From NCBI GenBank assembly GCA_934572335.1, contig CAKTKU010000004.1, positions 1 through 64,000 on the forward strand: a stretch of 64,000 nucleotides of DNA, written 5' to 3'. Of this stretch, positions 43,910-50,463 are shown piece after piece. The notes under the pieces are model-generated. The model did not search any database and was not told where the DNA came from. It saw nothing but the letters and a program-made list of their open reading frames with translations. Every line of letters begins with the position of its first letter. Position 1 is the first letter of the stretch. The position numbers and the translations under genes were made by a program. Origin of the DNA: an uncultured Oscillospiraceae bacterium (GTDB taxonomy: Bacteria > Bacillota > Clostridia > Oscillospirales > Oscillospiraceae).

Positions 43910-43928
43910 CATCTCCGCAAAGGAGGTG
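43910..43928 (+). promoter_or_regulatory. Shine-Dalgarno-sequestering hairpin, copy A
   Basis: CATCTCC (43910-43916) pairs perfectly with GGAGGTG (43922-43928), the Shine-Dalgarno of the peptide gene, across a GCAAA loop. The identical 19 nt is found in copy B. The mRNA should be poorly translated until this hairpin opens. Additional arms GGGTGCTGC (43880-43888) and GCGGTTAGC (43899-43907) are complementary to the 3' end of the mRNA at 44073-44081 and 44059-44067. Confidence 0.8.
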
Positions 43929-43934
43929 AAGCAA

Positions 43935-44018
43935 ATGCGTTTAACGATAACTCTAACACTGCGTAAGCTGATGTTTCAGTTTGTCATTAAAAGCAAAAGT
44001 CGCCACTCTGGCAAGTGA
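43935..44018 (+). CDS. 27-residue putative type I toxin peptide, copy A
   Basis: The micro-gene starts MRLTITLTLRKLMFQFVIKS and ends with a short basic tail (seven Lys/Arg in 27 residues). The first half alternates hydrophobic and Thr residues. AAAGGAGGTGAAGCA gives a near-perfect ribosome binding site, hidden in a hairpin. The paralogue at 50433-50516 is identical at 21 of 27 positions, with mostly conservative changes (V/I, K/R), indicating selection on the peptide. The overlapping antisense RNA and 5'/3' mRNA complementarity suggest a type I toxin; a regulatory leader peptide is the alternative. I recognise no family. Confidence 0.7.
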   Translation: MRLTITLTLRKLMFQFVIKSKSRHSGK

Positions 44019-44087
44019 CGACTTTTGACATTTTGTCTTAACTACTCACTAATTCAGGGCTAACCGCTTGTCGCAGCACCCTTTCTG
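43988..44087 (-). ncRNA. Antisense RNA opposite copy A peptide mRNA 3' end
   Basis: Predicted from a perfect promoter on the minus strand (44094-44122) and a terminator hairpin whose arms are 43995-44007 and 44014-44026, followed on that strand by GCTTTTAAT. The ~100-nt RNA would be fully complementary to the 3' third of the peptide mRNA, including the stop codon and the 3' arms of the long-range fold. This 3'-overlap layout is that of Bacillus txpA/RatA and bsrG/SR4. Confidence 0.75.
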
Positions 44088-44093
44088 TATATT

Positions 44094-44122
44094 ATTATAG
44101 CGTCCGACTTCGATTCTGTCAA
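44094..44122 (-). promoter_or_regulatory. Consensus promoter of antisense RNA A
   Basis: TTGACA (44117-44122), 17-nt spacer, TATAAT (44094-44099) on the minus strand, perfect in both hexamers and spacing and stronger than the peptide mRNA promoter. It lies inside the inverted repeat that serves as the mRNA terminator. Confidence 0.85.
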
Positions 44123-44140
44123 GTCGGGCGCTATATTTTT
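44096..44140 (+). terminator. Terminator of copy A peptide mRNA
   Basis: A 15-bp stem (44096-44110 with 44121-44135, one G-T pair) followed by TTTTT. It ends the plus-strand peptide mRNA and overlaps the antisense promoter on the other strand. Confidence 0.8.
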
Positions 44141-44608
44141 ATATAAAAAGGACCGCCGCTTGAATAAGAAGCTGCGGTCAATGCTGGGTAAAAAATTCTC
44201 TCTATTTATATTATAACTCCCGGATTGCGTTTTGTCAATCCGGGAGTTTTTATGCGGCTGAAACCGTTGAAAACACTGGATTTCCGGCAAAAAAGAATTT
44301 TCGCAGTTGTGAACAACTGCGAAAAGAGTATACCAAAAAGTTAACTCAATAGTAGCACGGTTTGGCTCAAAAGTCAACAGTTTCCACAAACTTTTTTTGG
44401 ATGTTCCTTTTACTAAGAACGCGCGTTATGCATGCACAGTCTTATGTAAACCAAAATGGGCTCAAAAAGCGCTGAAAATACCAAATTTTATGGGATTTAG
44501 ATGGCAAATGCAGTCAGTTTTTCGCAGTTGTTCACTTCTGCGAAAAAAATTGACTGCATTTTTGCGTCGTTTTCAAGGGCGTTTTTGCCCGTCTTCGGAG
44601 GTAGTTCC
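44141..44608 (+). other. Leader region of the surface-protein operon
   Basis: This 468-nt stretch holds no convincing gene. It contains a terminator-like hairpin (ACTCCCGGATTG/CAATCCGGGAGT, 44217-44250, then TTTTT), a 28-nt palindrome with 13-bp arms (44298-44325, TTTTCGCAGTTGT and its complement), and a long hairpin at 44506-44561 whose inner part repeats TTTTCGCAGTTGT and whose base is AAATGCAGTCA/TGACTGCATTT followed by T residues. It is AT-rich relative to neighbouring genes. No clear sigma-A promoter for the operon could be assigned. A frame open from 44501 runs through the long hairpin and is not taken as coding. Confidence 0.6.
44506..44561 (+). promoter_or_regulatory. Attenuator-like hairpin upstream of first sipW
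   Basis: Arms 44506-44527 and 44538-44561 form a long, nearly continuous stem around TTGTTCACTT, followed by TTGCG and further T-rich sequence. It stands 48 nt upstream of the TTG start of the signal peptidase gene, so it may attenuate operon transcription or bind a regulator shared with the palindrome at 44298-44325. Confidence 0.6.
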
Positions 44609-45244
44609 TTGGCTGAACACAGACACATAGATTCCGGCAAGAAAACCGGCAGTATATCCGCAATCGAGATCATCGGTCTCGTGCTGTGCATCGTCTTTGC
44701 CCTGCTGCTGATCTGCAATCTTACTATTATAGTTAAAGGCGCTATTAATCCCGATTCCCCGCCGTCCGTTCTGGGAGTTACACCCCTTGCGGTGCAGTCC
44801 GGCTCAATGAGCGGCACGGCGAAGGATCATATTGAGGTCGGCGATCTCATCTTCGTCAAGCCCGCAAAGGCGGAAACACTCCGAGAGGGCGACATCATCG
44901 CCTTCAAAGAGGGCAGCATCGTTGTGACGCACCGCATCGTCCGCGTTGAGACCGCGGAGGACGGCACACTGCAATTCATCACAAAGGGCGACGCGAACAA
45001 TACCGAGGACAGCCAGCCTGTTTCCGCGGCAAACCTTGTCGGCAAATACGCGGGGCGCATCGCGCATCTGGGTGATGTGGCGCTCTTCGCGCAAAAGCCC
45101 GTCGGCATGGCGGTGTTCATCGCCGTCCCGGTGCTGTGCTTCGTGCTGTATGACGCATCTGTCCGCCGCCGTGAGGCCGCACGTGAGGCACGCCGAACCC
45201 GCGAGCTTGAGCGCGAGCTGGAACGGCTCCGCCGCGAAAACTAA
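44609..45244 (+). CDS. sipW: SipW-type signal peptidase I, first copy
   Basis: A 211-residue membrane peptidase of the archaeal/ER type. A transmembrane helix (about 17-40, EIIGLVLCIVFALLLICNLTIIV) precedes the catalytic serine motif VQSGSMSGT; the general base is His in VVTHRIVRVE instead of the Lys of ordinary bacterial SPase I. DLIFVKPA, GDIIAF and KGDANN boxes follow, then a second transmembrane helix and a basic Arg/Glu-rich tail. The start is the TTG at 44609, 6 nt after GGAGGT; an upstream ATG at 44501 would add 36 residues encoded by a hairpin. In Bacillus SipW releases TasA and TapA; the next gene is its likely substrate. Confidence 0.9.
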   Translation: MAEHRHIDSGKKTGSISAIEIIGLVLCIVFALLLICNLTIIVKGAINPDSPPSVLGVTPLAVQSGSMSGTAKDHIEVGDLIFVKPAKAETLREGDIIAFKEGSIVVTHRIVRVETAEDGTLQFITKGDANNTEDSQPVSAANLVGKYAGRIAHLGDVALFAQKPVGMAVFIAVPVLCFVLYDASVRRREAAREARRTRELERELERLRREN

Positions 45245-45338
45245 ATCCGTTATTCACCGCGTCACGGCGTGCCACAACCGCGGCGTGTGGATATACATAT
45301 CTTAAATTTTGCGAAGAAAATACACAGGAGGTCTTTCA

Positions 45339-46001
45339 ATGAAAAAGACGAAATTCATGAGGGCGGCCTTACTCCTGCTTGTCCTCACGCTTATCACCAG
45401 CTGCTTCGTCGGCGGTACTTTTGCAAAGTACACCACCAGCGCGGAGGGCAGCGACAGTGCTCGTGTTGCAAAGTGGGGATTCACGGAAGCAGCCACTATC
45501 GAACTGAACGATCTTTTTAAGACAGCATATGACACAACTGTTAGTGCTCAGACTGATGTCATCGCTCCGGGCACGACCGGCTCTGACACTTTCCAGTTTA
45601 CCTATGGCGGCAACACTGATGTTACAGCTCCCGAAGTGGCTTACACCTTTGTCGTAAGCGCTGACGAAAGCACCTGCGCCGATTCCATCAAGAACAACGC
45701 CAACATCAAGTGGTCTCTTGACGGAGTGCTTGCCAAAGCCGATGACAAAACCGAGGGTTCTTGGGATGCTCTGATTGCTGCTATTAATGCGCTTGACGGC
45801 AATAAGCCCAACGACAGATATGAGCCAAACACTCTGCCCGACGCATTCAATACTGTCGGTACAAATGTGCATACGGTCGGCTGGGAGTGGACGTTCAGCA
45901 CGAGCGAAGATGCAGATACCACCGACACCGAAATGGGCAACGCAACAGACCTTGCAAATGTTACCCTCAAGATCACCGTCACCGCCACCCAGATCGACTA
46001 A
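45339..46001 (+). CDS. TasA/camelysin-like secreted protein with SipW-type signal
   Basis: A 220-residue secreted protein. The signal (MKKTKFMRAALLLLVLTLIT, then GGTFAKYTTSAEGSDSARVAKWGF) is the SipW-dependent kind: a hydrophobic run, cleavage before K-Y/S-T, then a D-x-A-R-V-A motif. The mature part (beta-sandwich type, many Asp, Thr and Val) recalls TasA and camelysin, which form matrix fibres or act as proteases. GGAGG precedes the ATG. It follows the first sipW by about 95 nt and is closed by a strong hairpin at 46024-46073. Fibre formation is inference. Confidence 0.82.
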   Translation: MKKTKFMRAALLLLVLTLITSCFVGGTFAKYTTSAEGSDSARVAKWGFTEAATIELNDLFKTAYDTTVSAQTDVIAPGTTGSDTFQFTYGGNTDVTAPEVAYTFVVSADESTCADSIKNNANIKWSLDGVLAKADDKTEGSWDALIAAINALDGNKPNDRYEPNTLPDAFNTVGTNVHTVGWEWTFSTSEDADTTDTEMGNATDLANVTLKITVTATQID

Positions 46002-46023
46002 ACGACAGATACACAGCTTTCTA

Positions 46024-46073
46024 AGCCCCTGCCCCGTCCATAGTGGCGGGGTGGGGCAGGGGTCGTTTTAGGG
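46024..46073 (+). terminator. Terminator or attenuator after first TasA-like gene
   Basis: CCCCTGCCCC pairs with GGGGCAGGGG around a 17-nt loop, followed by TCGTTTTAG on the plus strand. It may lower expression of the distal operon genes relative to the first TasA-like protein. Confidence 0.75.
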
Positions 46074-46160
46074 AGAGACAAGCATTCTGAGCTGACATCA
46101 GCGCTCTGTGGCTATACAGTGCACTGATCTGAACTCAGGAGATAACCCGGAGGAAAAAAT

Positions 46161-46967
46161 ATGACAGGAATCAAACAGTTTATAGATAATAACCGCCGGC
46201 GGATTCTGCCCGCGCTGCTGGTGCTCGTTGTGCTGACGGCGGTCACACTGCCGCTGGCGTTCAGCCCCGCTTGGGCGGCGCCCGCCGCTGCGCCTGACCG
46301 CGTCCTCACCTACGGCATAAACCGCCTCACGTGGGACAGCGCCGCGTCCATCCGCCCCGACGGCTCGGCGGAGCTGACTCTCTTCTCCGCAAATTATCAG
46401 AATGTCGCGTCCAATGACGGCTCCAACGTCGTCGCGCCGGGTACGGACGGGCATAACACCGTCCGGCTCAAGAATAATGTCGGCGGGGCTATTCAGTACA
46501 CCGCGGTGCTGTATGCCATAAAATCTAATCCCAACGTGCCGGTCACGCCAACACTCTCCGGCTCATACCTCACCGATACCACGCGGTATTCCCTCCCCGC
46601 CGGGGTGGACAAGAGCCATGTTATCCGCGCCGTGTCCGGCTCCGTCCGCGGCTTCGGCCTACAGGATCTTAATATCGACTGGCTGTGGAGTTACTACATT
46701 GACGATGCGCAGGACGGCGCGGACACCGACCTCGGCAACGCCGCGGCGCACGCCCTCTCCACCGACAGCGGCGAGCTTGTCCCCGGCGTGATGGACAATA
46801 TAACCGTGGGTCTCTACATCGTCGTTGAGGACAACAACACGTATTATTACCCCAAGACCGGCGACGACGCGCCCCTCGCGCTCTACGCCGCGCTCATGAC
46901 TGCCGCCGCGATTGGCGCTGTCAGCGCAGTTGTTGTATACAAGAAGAGAAAGAATAATGCGGAATAA
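46161..46967 (+). CDS. Cell-wall-anchored protein with YPKTG sorting signal
   Basis: A 268-residue surface protein with an N-terminal signal peptide (about 16-40, LPALLVLVVLTAVTLPLAFSP) and a C-terminal sorting signal: YPKTGD, then hydrophobic ALYAALMTAAAIGAVSAVVV and a basic KKRKNNAE tail. YPKTG is a variant of the sortase motif LPxTG seen in Clostridia. The middle carries a camelysin-like stretch (VAPGTDGHNTVRLKNNVGG), the same APGT motif as the first TasA-like protein. It may anchor the matrix fibres to the wall, as TapA does in Bacillus (inference). No sortase gene is in the window. The downstream sipW starts inside its last codons. Confidence 0.85.
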   Translation: MTGIKQFIDNNRRRILPALLVLVVLTAVTLPLAFSPAWAAPAAAPDRVLTYGINRLTWDSAASIRPDGSAELTLFSANYQNVASNDGSNVVAPGTDGHNTVRLKNNVGGAIQYTAVLYAIKSNPNVPVTPTLSGSYLTDTTRYSLPAGVDKSHVIRAVSGSVRGFGLQDLNIDWLWSYYIDDAQDGADTDLGNAAAHALSTDSGELVPGVMDNITVGLYIVVEDNNTYYYPKTGDDAPLALYAALMTAAAIGAVSAVVVYKKRKNNAE

Positions 46968-47466
46968 GCCGCTCCGCGTTGTCTCCGCAGTTATTACCGC
47001 CGTTTTGGCGCTGCTGCTCGCGGCGAATGTTTACGTCATTGCCGCCCGCGCCGTGGCCGGGGAGCCGCAGCCGACGGTGTTCGGCTTCTCCGCCGCCGTG
47101 GTCGTCACGGGCAGCATGTCCCCCGCGATAGAGCCGGGAGACCTCGTCGTCTGCCGCAGGAGCACGGACTATGCCGTGGGCGATGTGATCACGTTCCACT
47201 CCGGCGCGTCGCTTGTGACGCACCGCATTGTCGGCAGTACGCCCGACAGCTACATCACACAGGGCGATGCGAACAACGTCGCCGATGCCGACCCTGTGCC
47301 GCGCGGCGCAATCGTCGGCAAGGTGGTTTTCACTGTACCGAAGCTCGGCACTTTCATCGAAAAACTCAGAACGCCCCTCGGCATGACAGTGCTCGTGCTG
47401 ATCGGCTTCGCGCTCATAGAGCTTCCAAAGTTCAAGGAGGTTTATCATGGAAAACACTCGGAATAA
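46957..47466 (+). CDS. sipW: SipW-type signal peptidase I, second copy
   Basis: A 169-residue paralogue of the first SipW-like peptidase: N-terminal helix (RVVSAVITAVLALLLAANVYVIAA), serine motif VVTGSMSPAIEPGD, base His in LVTHRIVGS, then TQGDANNVAD and a C-terminal helix. It lacks the long basic tail of the first copy. The ATG at 46957 overlaps the preceding gene by 11 nt, and the downstream TasA-like gene overlaps this one by 20 nt, so the three are tightly coupled. Having a peptidase next to each TasA-like gene suggests dedicated enzyme-substrate pairs. Confidence 0.9.
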   Translation: MRNKPLRVVSAVITAVLALLLAANVYVIAARAVAGEPQPTVFGFSAAVVVTGSMSPAIEPGDLVVCRRSTDYAVGDVITFHSGASLVTHRIVGSTPDSYITQGDANNVADADPVPRGAIVGKVVFTVPKLGTFIEKLRTPLGMTVLVLIGFALIELPKFKEVYHGKHSE

Positions 47467-47989
47467 GCCAGCGCGGCGGCGTCTGCCGCTGGCGGTGTAT
47501 CTCACGTTTCTGCTGGTCGCGGCGCTCGCATTCACCGGCGCGTCCTTCGCCTCGTACAAAACCCAGGCGACAAGCAGCGACAGCGCAAGGGTAGCAAGGT
47601 TTGTCGTCACGGCGGCAAAGAGCGAAGGGCAGAGAGAGGACTTGACGCTCGACAGCACGGATCCCAGCGCCACATATACATTCACTGTCTCCAACACCGA
47701 CGCAAACGGTGCTAACATCAACGAGACCGCGACAAGTTATGACGTGAATGTTGTGTTTCCCAATACGCTTTCTGGTGTTTCGCTGACGCTGAAAAACAAC
47801 ACTGACAATAAAGATATAGACGGGACAACAACTGATAATGTGACCTATACGTTCAAAAATGCTGGAGCATTCGCCGCCGGTACACCACAGGAGCACAACC
47901 TCACGCTGACATTTGCCGCGAACGCAGACGCGGCGAGCGGTTCGTGGAGCAATATTAAAATAACCGTCAACGCCGAGCAGGTCGATTGA
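47447..47989 (+). CDS. TasA/camelysin-like secreted protein, second copy
   Basis: A 180-residue secreted protein whose signal (LPLAVYLTFLLVAALAFTGA, then SFASYKTQATSSDSARVARFVV) shares the SipW-type cleavage and S-D-S-A-R-V-A motif with the first TasA-like protein. The mature part is Thr/Asn/Asp-rich and beta-predicted (DPSATYTFTVSNTD ... NLTLTFAANADAASGSW). AAGGAGG stands upstream of the ATG, inside the end of the second sipW. The ten residues after the cleavage site are nearly the same in the two TasA-like proteins while the rest differs. Confidence 0.82.
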   Translation: MENTRNKPARRRLPLAVYLTFLLVAALAFTGASFASYKTQATSSDSARVARFVVTAAKSEGQREDLTLDSTDPSATYTFTVSNTDANGANINETATSYDVNVVFPNTLSGVSLTLKNNTDNKDIDGTTTDNVTYTFKNAGAFAAGTPQEHNLTLTFAANADAASGSWSNIKITVNAEQVD

Positions 47990-48003
47990 GAGGAGATGGC
48001 AAG

Positions 48004-49005
48004 ATGAAAACAATACGAGATTTTCTCCACAAGCACGCCCTGCTCCTCCTCGCCGCCCTCGTCGTGGTCTCCGTCCCTGTTGGGGGAGCGCTGGGGAAAT
48101 ATGTTGCGAGCGAGACGGTGACGGATAAGCTGAATTTGAATGTCAGCATGAAGACGTATGTGTTACGAACCAAGGTTGGAAATATTATTAGAGAGGCCAA
48201 CAAGCTTCCTAATAACCCACCCGTAATCAGTATTTGCAAACATAGTGAGTTACCTCAAGATGCAAGATTTATTATGTATGTTCATGATAAAAATAAAAGT
48301 ACAGGAGAGATAGGAATATATGTTTTAGATCAGAATCAAAACGTATATATTGCTCCAGTTGATTCTGATGCTGTTATATACGCACCTGAGGACTGTACCG
48401 GTTTGTTTGAGCCTGACAATCTCAAAGATGTAGGTGGAGCAAGTGAGTATGACCTGCACAATCTGGATACTTCAAATGTGACAAATATGTCGAGAATGTT
48501 TTACAGTTGTGACAACTTAATAAACTTCACATTAACAATGGACACATCAAAAGTAACAGATATGTCGCAAATGTTTATGGTTTGCTTAAACCTGCAATCC
48601 ATACAATTGAATTTTGACACTTCCAATGTACTTAACATGAAATCCATGTTTTCACGCGCAGATACTATTAAGACAATAGACATATCTAGTTTTGATACAT
48701 CAAACGTGACAAATATGGCAGAAATGTTTTGTTGGAATGCACAGATGAAAAAAATAACAGTATCTTCCGGGTTCACAACTGACAAGGTAACCAGCTCTGA
48801 TAATATGTTTTTAGGGTGCAAACAGATAGTTGGTGGCAATTATACATATTTCGACTCGAACGTTATAGATAAGACTTACGCTCGCATTGACCAGCCCGGT
48901 CAGCCCGGTTACTTCACGGCAGCTCCCGGCACACAGAGCCTTACCAATTCCGTGAATGTTAACGTTGCTTCCGCCTATGGCTTTGATGTTGACCATGCTG
49001 CATAA
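48004..49005 (+). CDS. BspA-like leucine-rich repeat surface protein with SipW-type N-terminus
   Basis: A 333-residue protein. The N-terminal signal (HALLLLAALVVVSVPVGGAL, then GKYVASETVTDKLNLNV) resembles that of the neighbouring TasA-like proteins. The centre has at least four DUF285/BspA repeats around DTSNVTNMSRMF, DTSKVTDMSQMF, DTSNVLNMKSMF and DTSNVTNMAEMF, plus a degenerate fifth. DUF285 repeats bind host or bacterial surfaces in other species. The middle (about 48160-48880) is AT-rich, unlike both ends (30% GC in 48661-48720, 57% in 48901-48960, counted by hand), pointing to domain insertion. No wall anchor is visible. The ATG follows GAGGAGATGGCAAG. Confidence 0.85.
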   Translation: MKTIRDFLHKHALLLLAALVVVSVPVGGALGKYVASETVTDKLNLNVSMKTYVLRTKVGNIIREANKLPNNPPVISICKHSELPQDARFIMYVHDKNKSTGEIGIYVLDQNQNVYIAPVDSDAVIYAPEDCTGLFEPDNLKDVGGASEYDLHNLDTSNVTNMSRMFYSCDNLINFTLTMDTSKVTDMSQMFMVCLNLQSIQLNFDTSNVLNMKSMFSRADTIKTIDISSFDTSNVTNMAEMFCWNAQMKKITVSSGFTTDKVTSSDNMFLGCKQIVGGNYTYFDSNVIDKTYARIDQPGQPGYFTAAPGTQSLTNSVNVNVASAYGFDVDHAA

Positions 49006-49032
49006 ACCTCTCATCCAAGGAGATGAAAAACC

Positions 49033-50310
49033 ATGAGTAAAAAGTATATTCAGCGCAGTCTCGTGCTGGCGCTGACGCTGCTGGTGGCACTCGCGGTGTT
49101 CGCCGTCCCGGCGTTTGCAGACGATGAAGCAACTGCGGAGACGAGCACTGCCAAGACCTTCACTTGGACAGATAATGAGCCGCTTGTGCTCAATATCCGC
49201 GCCGATGAGGGCTTCCGCATGCCGGAGTTCTTTGTTCTGCGTATCAATGACGCGGAGTACACCGTGTTCACCACCGGCGCGGAGAACCCGGAGGGCATTA
49301 CCTATGATTCCTCGACCGGCAAGCTCAGCGTTTCTCCCGCGCTCATCCATGATGGGGATAGCTTTGCCCTCGTCGGCTCCGCTGTCGGCGTGCACGTTGA
49401 CGCCGAGGGGCTGACGGATATTGCCGTCGCCGCAGATCTCGGGCGCGACTTCTCCGCCGTCAAGACCTTGGAGCTTGCGCTCGCCCCTGCGGAGGGCTAT
49501 GTCCTCCCTGCGGAGCTGCATCTTGTGATAAACGACATTCTCTATACCGTCTATACTGACGGCACGGTGTACAATGACGGCGTTGCGTTTGACCCCGCGC
49601 GCGGCGTGCTCACGGTCGATGCATCGTATCTCAAGATCGGGCAGACGCTGACTCTCTCCGGCGCGGCGGTCTGCGTCGACCCGGACAAGGAAGCGGAGCG
49701 TGAGCAGGAAATAGACCCGAATCTTTATGTCGCCGTTGACGTCACTGCGCTGGATAACATCACGTTCACCGAGACCGCGTCGAACACCGAGATGAAGCGC
49801 GGCGAGGGCAATGTGGTCACGCTCGCGCCGGGGCAAGATCTTGCGCTGTCCGTCGCGCCCGCGCCATGCACGGTGCTGCCCGAAGCGCTCTCTGTAACTA
49901 TCCGCCGCGCCGACGGGTTTGTGATCGAAGAGACTTTCCGTTTTGATGGCAAGGAGAATGCGCAGTTCCTCGCGTTTGACCCCGCGGCGCAGCAGATGCG
50001 CATCGCGGCGAACATCATCCTCAACCTCGACGCCATTGTCATCGCGCCTGTCCCCGTCCCGGCAGTTGAGCCGACCCCAGAACCGACCGCCGCTCCTGCT
50101 GTTGAACCAACTGCGACACCGAGTGTTGAGCCCAGCGTTGAGCCTGCGGCTGACCCGACGACCTTGCCGAGTGCCGAACCGACTTCCGCACCCACGGCTT
50201 CGCCCTCTGTGTCGCCCACGGTATCGCCCAGCCCCTCCCCGGCAGTAAGCCCTGCGGTTTCCCCGGACGTCTCACCCACGGTCAGACCGTCCACTTCACC
50301 AGTGGAATAA
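49033..50310 (+). CDS. Secreted protein with Pro/Ser/Thr-rich C-terminal tail
   Basis: A 425-residue exported protein with signal peptide (LVLALTLLVALAVFAVPAFAD), a folded region of about 300 residues containing three related segments (FRMPEFFVLRINDAEYTVFT, YVLPAELHLVINDILYTVYT and a third, TVLPEALSVTIRRADGFVIE), and a low-complexity tail of VEPTPEPTAAP-, SVEPSVEP- and SPSVSPTVSP-type repeats. The tail could span the wall, but there is no sortase motif or hydrophobic anchor after it, so the protein may be released or bound noncovalently. The internal repeats look like one module triplicated. Last gene of the operon, ending 27 nt before antisense promoter B. Confidence 0.75.
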   Translation: MSKKYIQRSLVLALTLLVALAVFAVPAFADDEATAETSTAKTFTWTDNEPLVLNIRADEGFRMPEFFVLRINDAEYTVFTTGAENPEGITYDSSTGKLSVSPALIHDGDSFALVGSAVGVHVDAEGLTDIAVAADLGRDFSAVKTLELALAPAEGYVLPAELHLVINDILYTVYTDGTVYNDGVAFDPARGVLTVDASYLKIGQTLTLSGAAVCVDPDKEAEREQEIDPNLYVAVDVTALDNITFTETASNTEMKRGEGNVVTLAPGQDLALSVAPAPCTVLPEALSVTIRRADGFVIEETFRFDGKENAQFLAFDPAAQQMRIAANIILNLDAIVIAPVPVPAVEPTPEPTAAPAVEPTATPSVEPSVEPAADPTTLPSAEPTSAPTASPSVSPTVSPSPSPAVSPAVSPDVSPTVRPSTSPVE

Positions 50311-50313
50311 AAC

Positions 50314-50360
50314 AGAAAAAAATACAAGCGTCCGACTTGACAGAATCAAAGTCGGACGCT
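50314..50360 (-). terminator. Terminator of copy B peptide mRNA
   Basis: A perfect 12-bp stem (50327-50338 with 50349-50360), followed on the minus strand by TGTATTTTTTT. As in copy A it overlaps the antisense promoter. Confidence 0.8.
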
Positions 50361-50365
50361 ATAAT
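50337..50365 (+). promoter_or_regulatory. Consensus promoter of antisense RNA B
   Basis: TTGACA (50337-50342), 17-nt spacer, TATAAT (50360-50365) on the plus strand. It is the exact counterpart of the promoter in copy A. Confidence 0.85.
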
Positions 50366-50371
50366 ACTAAG

Positions 50372-50463
50372 TGAAAAGGGTGCTGCAACAAGCGGTTAGC
50401 CCAGACGAATTAGATTTCTAGAATAGAAACCGTCACCGTGCCGGGTGGCGGTTTCTGCTTTTA
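50372..50463 (+). ncRNA. Antisense RNA opposite copy B peptide mRNA 3' end
   Basis: Runs from just after the promoter at 50337-50365 to a terminator with arms at 50425-50437 and 50444-50456, followed by GCTTTTAATG. About 92 nt. Compared with copy A, four base pairs of this hairpin have changed on both sides at once (A-T to G-C, G-C to A-T, T-A to C-G twice) with no pair broken, so the RNA hairpin is under selection. The surface operon has no terminator of its own before this RNA, so read-through would also produce it. Confidence 0.78.

Larger units (their letters stand above)
43806..44140 (+). repeat. Type I toxin-antitoxin-like element, copy A
   Basis: A ~335-bp unit whose inverted homologue occupies about 50310-50682. 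Both begin with TTCAT.CATATTTGTCAAAAA and include promoter, structured leader, 27-codon gene, antisense RNA gene with its own promoter, and terminators. Within the first 60 nt of the peptide gene the copies differ at three bases. No transposase or target-site duplication was found, so mobility is not shown. Confidence 0.85.

Noticed and set aside
43806..44140. Insertion sequence or MITE as the explanation of the inverted repeats
   Set aside because: No transposase, no terminal inverted repeats within a unit and no direct target duplication were seen; the unit is explained by two opposed transcription units.
44378..44397. Terminator AGTTT-CCAC-AAACT followed by T residues
   Set aside because: The stem is only 5 A/T-rich base pairs, too weak to call with confidence.
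44501..44608. ATG start at 44501 for the first signal peptidase, adding 36 residues
   Set aside because: The extra codons coincide with a long self-complementary hairpin, and a strong SD (GGAGGT) is correctly spaced only to the TTG at 44609.
50041..50310. CRISPR-like or tandem DNA repeat in the 3' end of the last operon gene
   Set aside because: The repetition is in-frame Pro/Ser/Thr/Glu codons of variable period, without constant repeats and spacers.
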